Source of the DNA: Plasmodiophora brassicae
Lineage: Eukaryota; Endomyxa; Phytomyxea; Plasmodiophorida; Plasmodiophoridae
Direction: 5' to 3'
Assembly (NCBI GenBank): GCA_039704465.1
Contig: JASFAU010000006.1
Span: forward strand, 1,116,001 to 1,180,000
DNA: 64,000 bases
Part shown: positions 63,797 through 64,000 of the stretch, piece by piece
Position numbering within the stretch: the first letter of the stretch is position 1
Layout of the letters: each line of letters begins with the position of its first letter
Notes under the pieces: generated by a model
Databases searched by the model: none
Seen by the model: only the letters and a program-made list of their open reading frames with translations
What the model was told of the DNA's origin: nothing
Position numbers and translations under genes: made by a program

Positions 63797-64000
63797 ATGG
63801 GCGACCGAGACAGTGTGTATGCGATGATCGGACGTAGCACTAACTTCATAAGCCGATCAAAGATGGCCCCCCGTTGCTGTTCTTCAAGCTCATCGCTCTC
63901 CAGCAGCGCCACGAGAACCTCACCATCGTGGACGTAACTGTGTGCGTAGTAGTGATCGTGATTTCGGTGATCGGCGGTGCGATCGCCGTCTACCAATGTC
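63797..64000 (+). CDS. 5' part of a membrane-protein gene (partial)
   Basis: A proposed first exon 63797-63814 (MGDRDS) is joined by a 38-nt intron (63815-63852, ending CTAACTTCATAAG) to an open frame that leaves the window. That frame reads LLFFKLIALQQRHENLTIV and then a membrane helix (VCVVVIVISVIGGAIAVY). Third-position GC is better on this strand than in the overlapping minus-strand ORF (63772-63996, GEVLVALLESDELEEQQ). The strand choice is therefore probable, not certain. Confidence 0.45.

Overview
The window is nuclear DNA from a compact, GC-rich eukaryote. Nearly every gene I could model is either a single ORF or is split by very short introns, mostly 40-67 nt and almost all GT-AG. Many introns carry a CTGAC- or CTAAC-like branch sequence just before the 3' AG. 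About 42 genes lie in 64 kb on both strands, often less than 200 bp apart. Gene content (mitochondrial import and assembly factors, Ku80, RAD51C, SWI5, Hub1, AP-5 mu) is that of a free-living-type eukaryotic cell with mitochondria. The architecture resembles a small-genome protist. A plasmodiophorid-like rhizarian is my best guess, but that is inference and not proven by anything here.

Layout. 1-2.2 kb: the end of a gene, a polytopic membrane protein and a C2H2 zinc-finger protein. 2.7-4.4 kb: a decayed Ty1/copia element carrying a 181-bp inverted duplication. 5.0-13.4 kb: RIO1 kinase, a PAPS-type transporter (SLC35B3-like), Ku80, a small basic protein, a four-CBS-domain protein, the Golgi protein KISH/TMEM167 and SWI5. 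13.7-18.5 kb: proteasome chaperone PSMG3, a membrane-anchored sugar-nucleotide SDR enzyme, NTF2, COX20 and a signal-peptide membrane protein. 19.4-25.6 kb: a second C2H2 protein, a CEP95-like coiled-coil protein, ribosomal protein eL28, an endocytic BAR protein and a RING-H2 protein. 26-34.6 kb: mitochondrial carrier, rhomboid protease, metaxin, RAD51C, AP-5 mu and a zinc alcohol dehydrogenase. 35-45.3 kb: an acidic repeat protein, a membrane protein, a FAM86-like methyltransferase, an Unkempt-like CCCH protein, UPF3 and mitochondrial PheRS. 46.6-57.5 kb: a secreted protein with a long Asn-X dipeptide repeat, P5C dehydrogenase, a choline/ethanolamine phosphotransferase, an RS-domain/Hub1 fusion and a SANBR-like SANT-BTB protein. 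57.5-64 kb: a one-finger protein, tRNase Z, an unknown protein, a NIPA magnesium transporter, a secreted CAP protein and the start of another membrane-protein gene.

There is no operon logic: neighbours are functionally unrelated housekeeping genes. Two themes do recur. DNA-repair genes (Ku80, SWI5, RAD51C) fall within 24 kb of each other. RNA-processing genes (Hub1 fusion, UPF3, tRNase Z, Unkempt-like) occupy the right half.

Exon boundaries were worked out by hand from reading frame, splice signals and remembered family patterns. I required that the exons of each model add up to whole codons. No alignment or database search was run. The most interesting candidate for something new is the RS-domain/Hub1 fusion in a genome of tiny introns with variable 5' splice sites.
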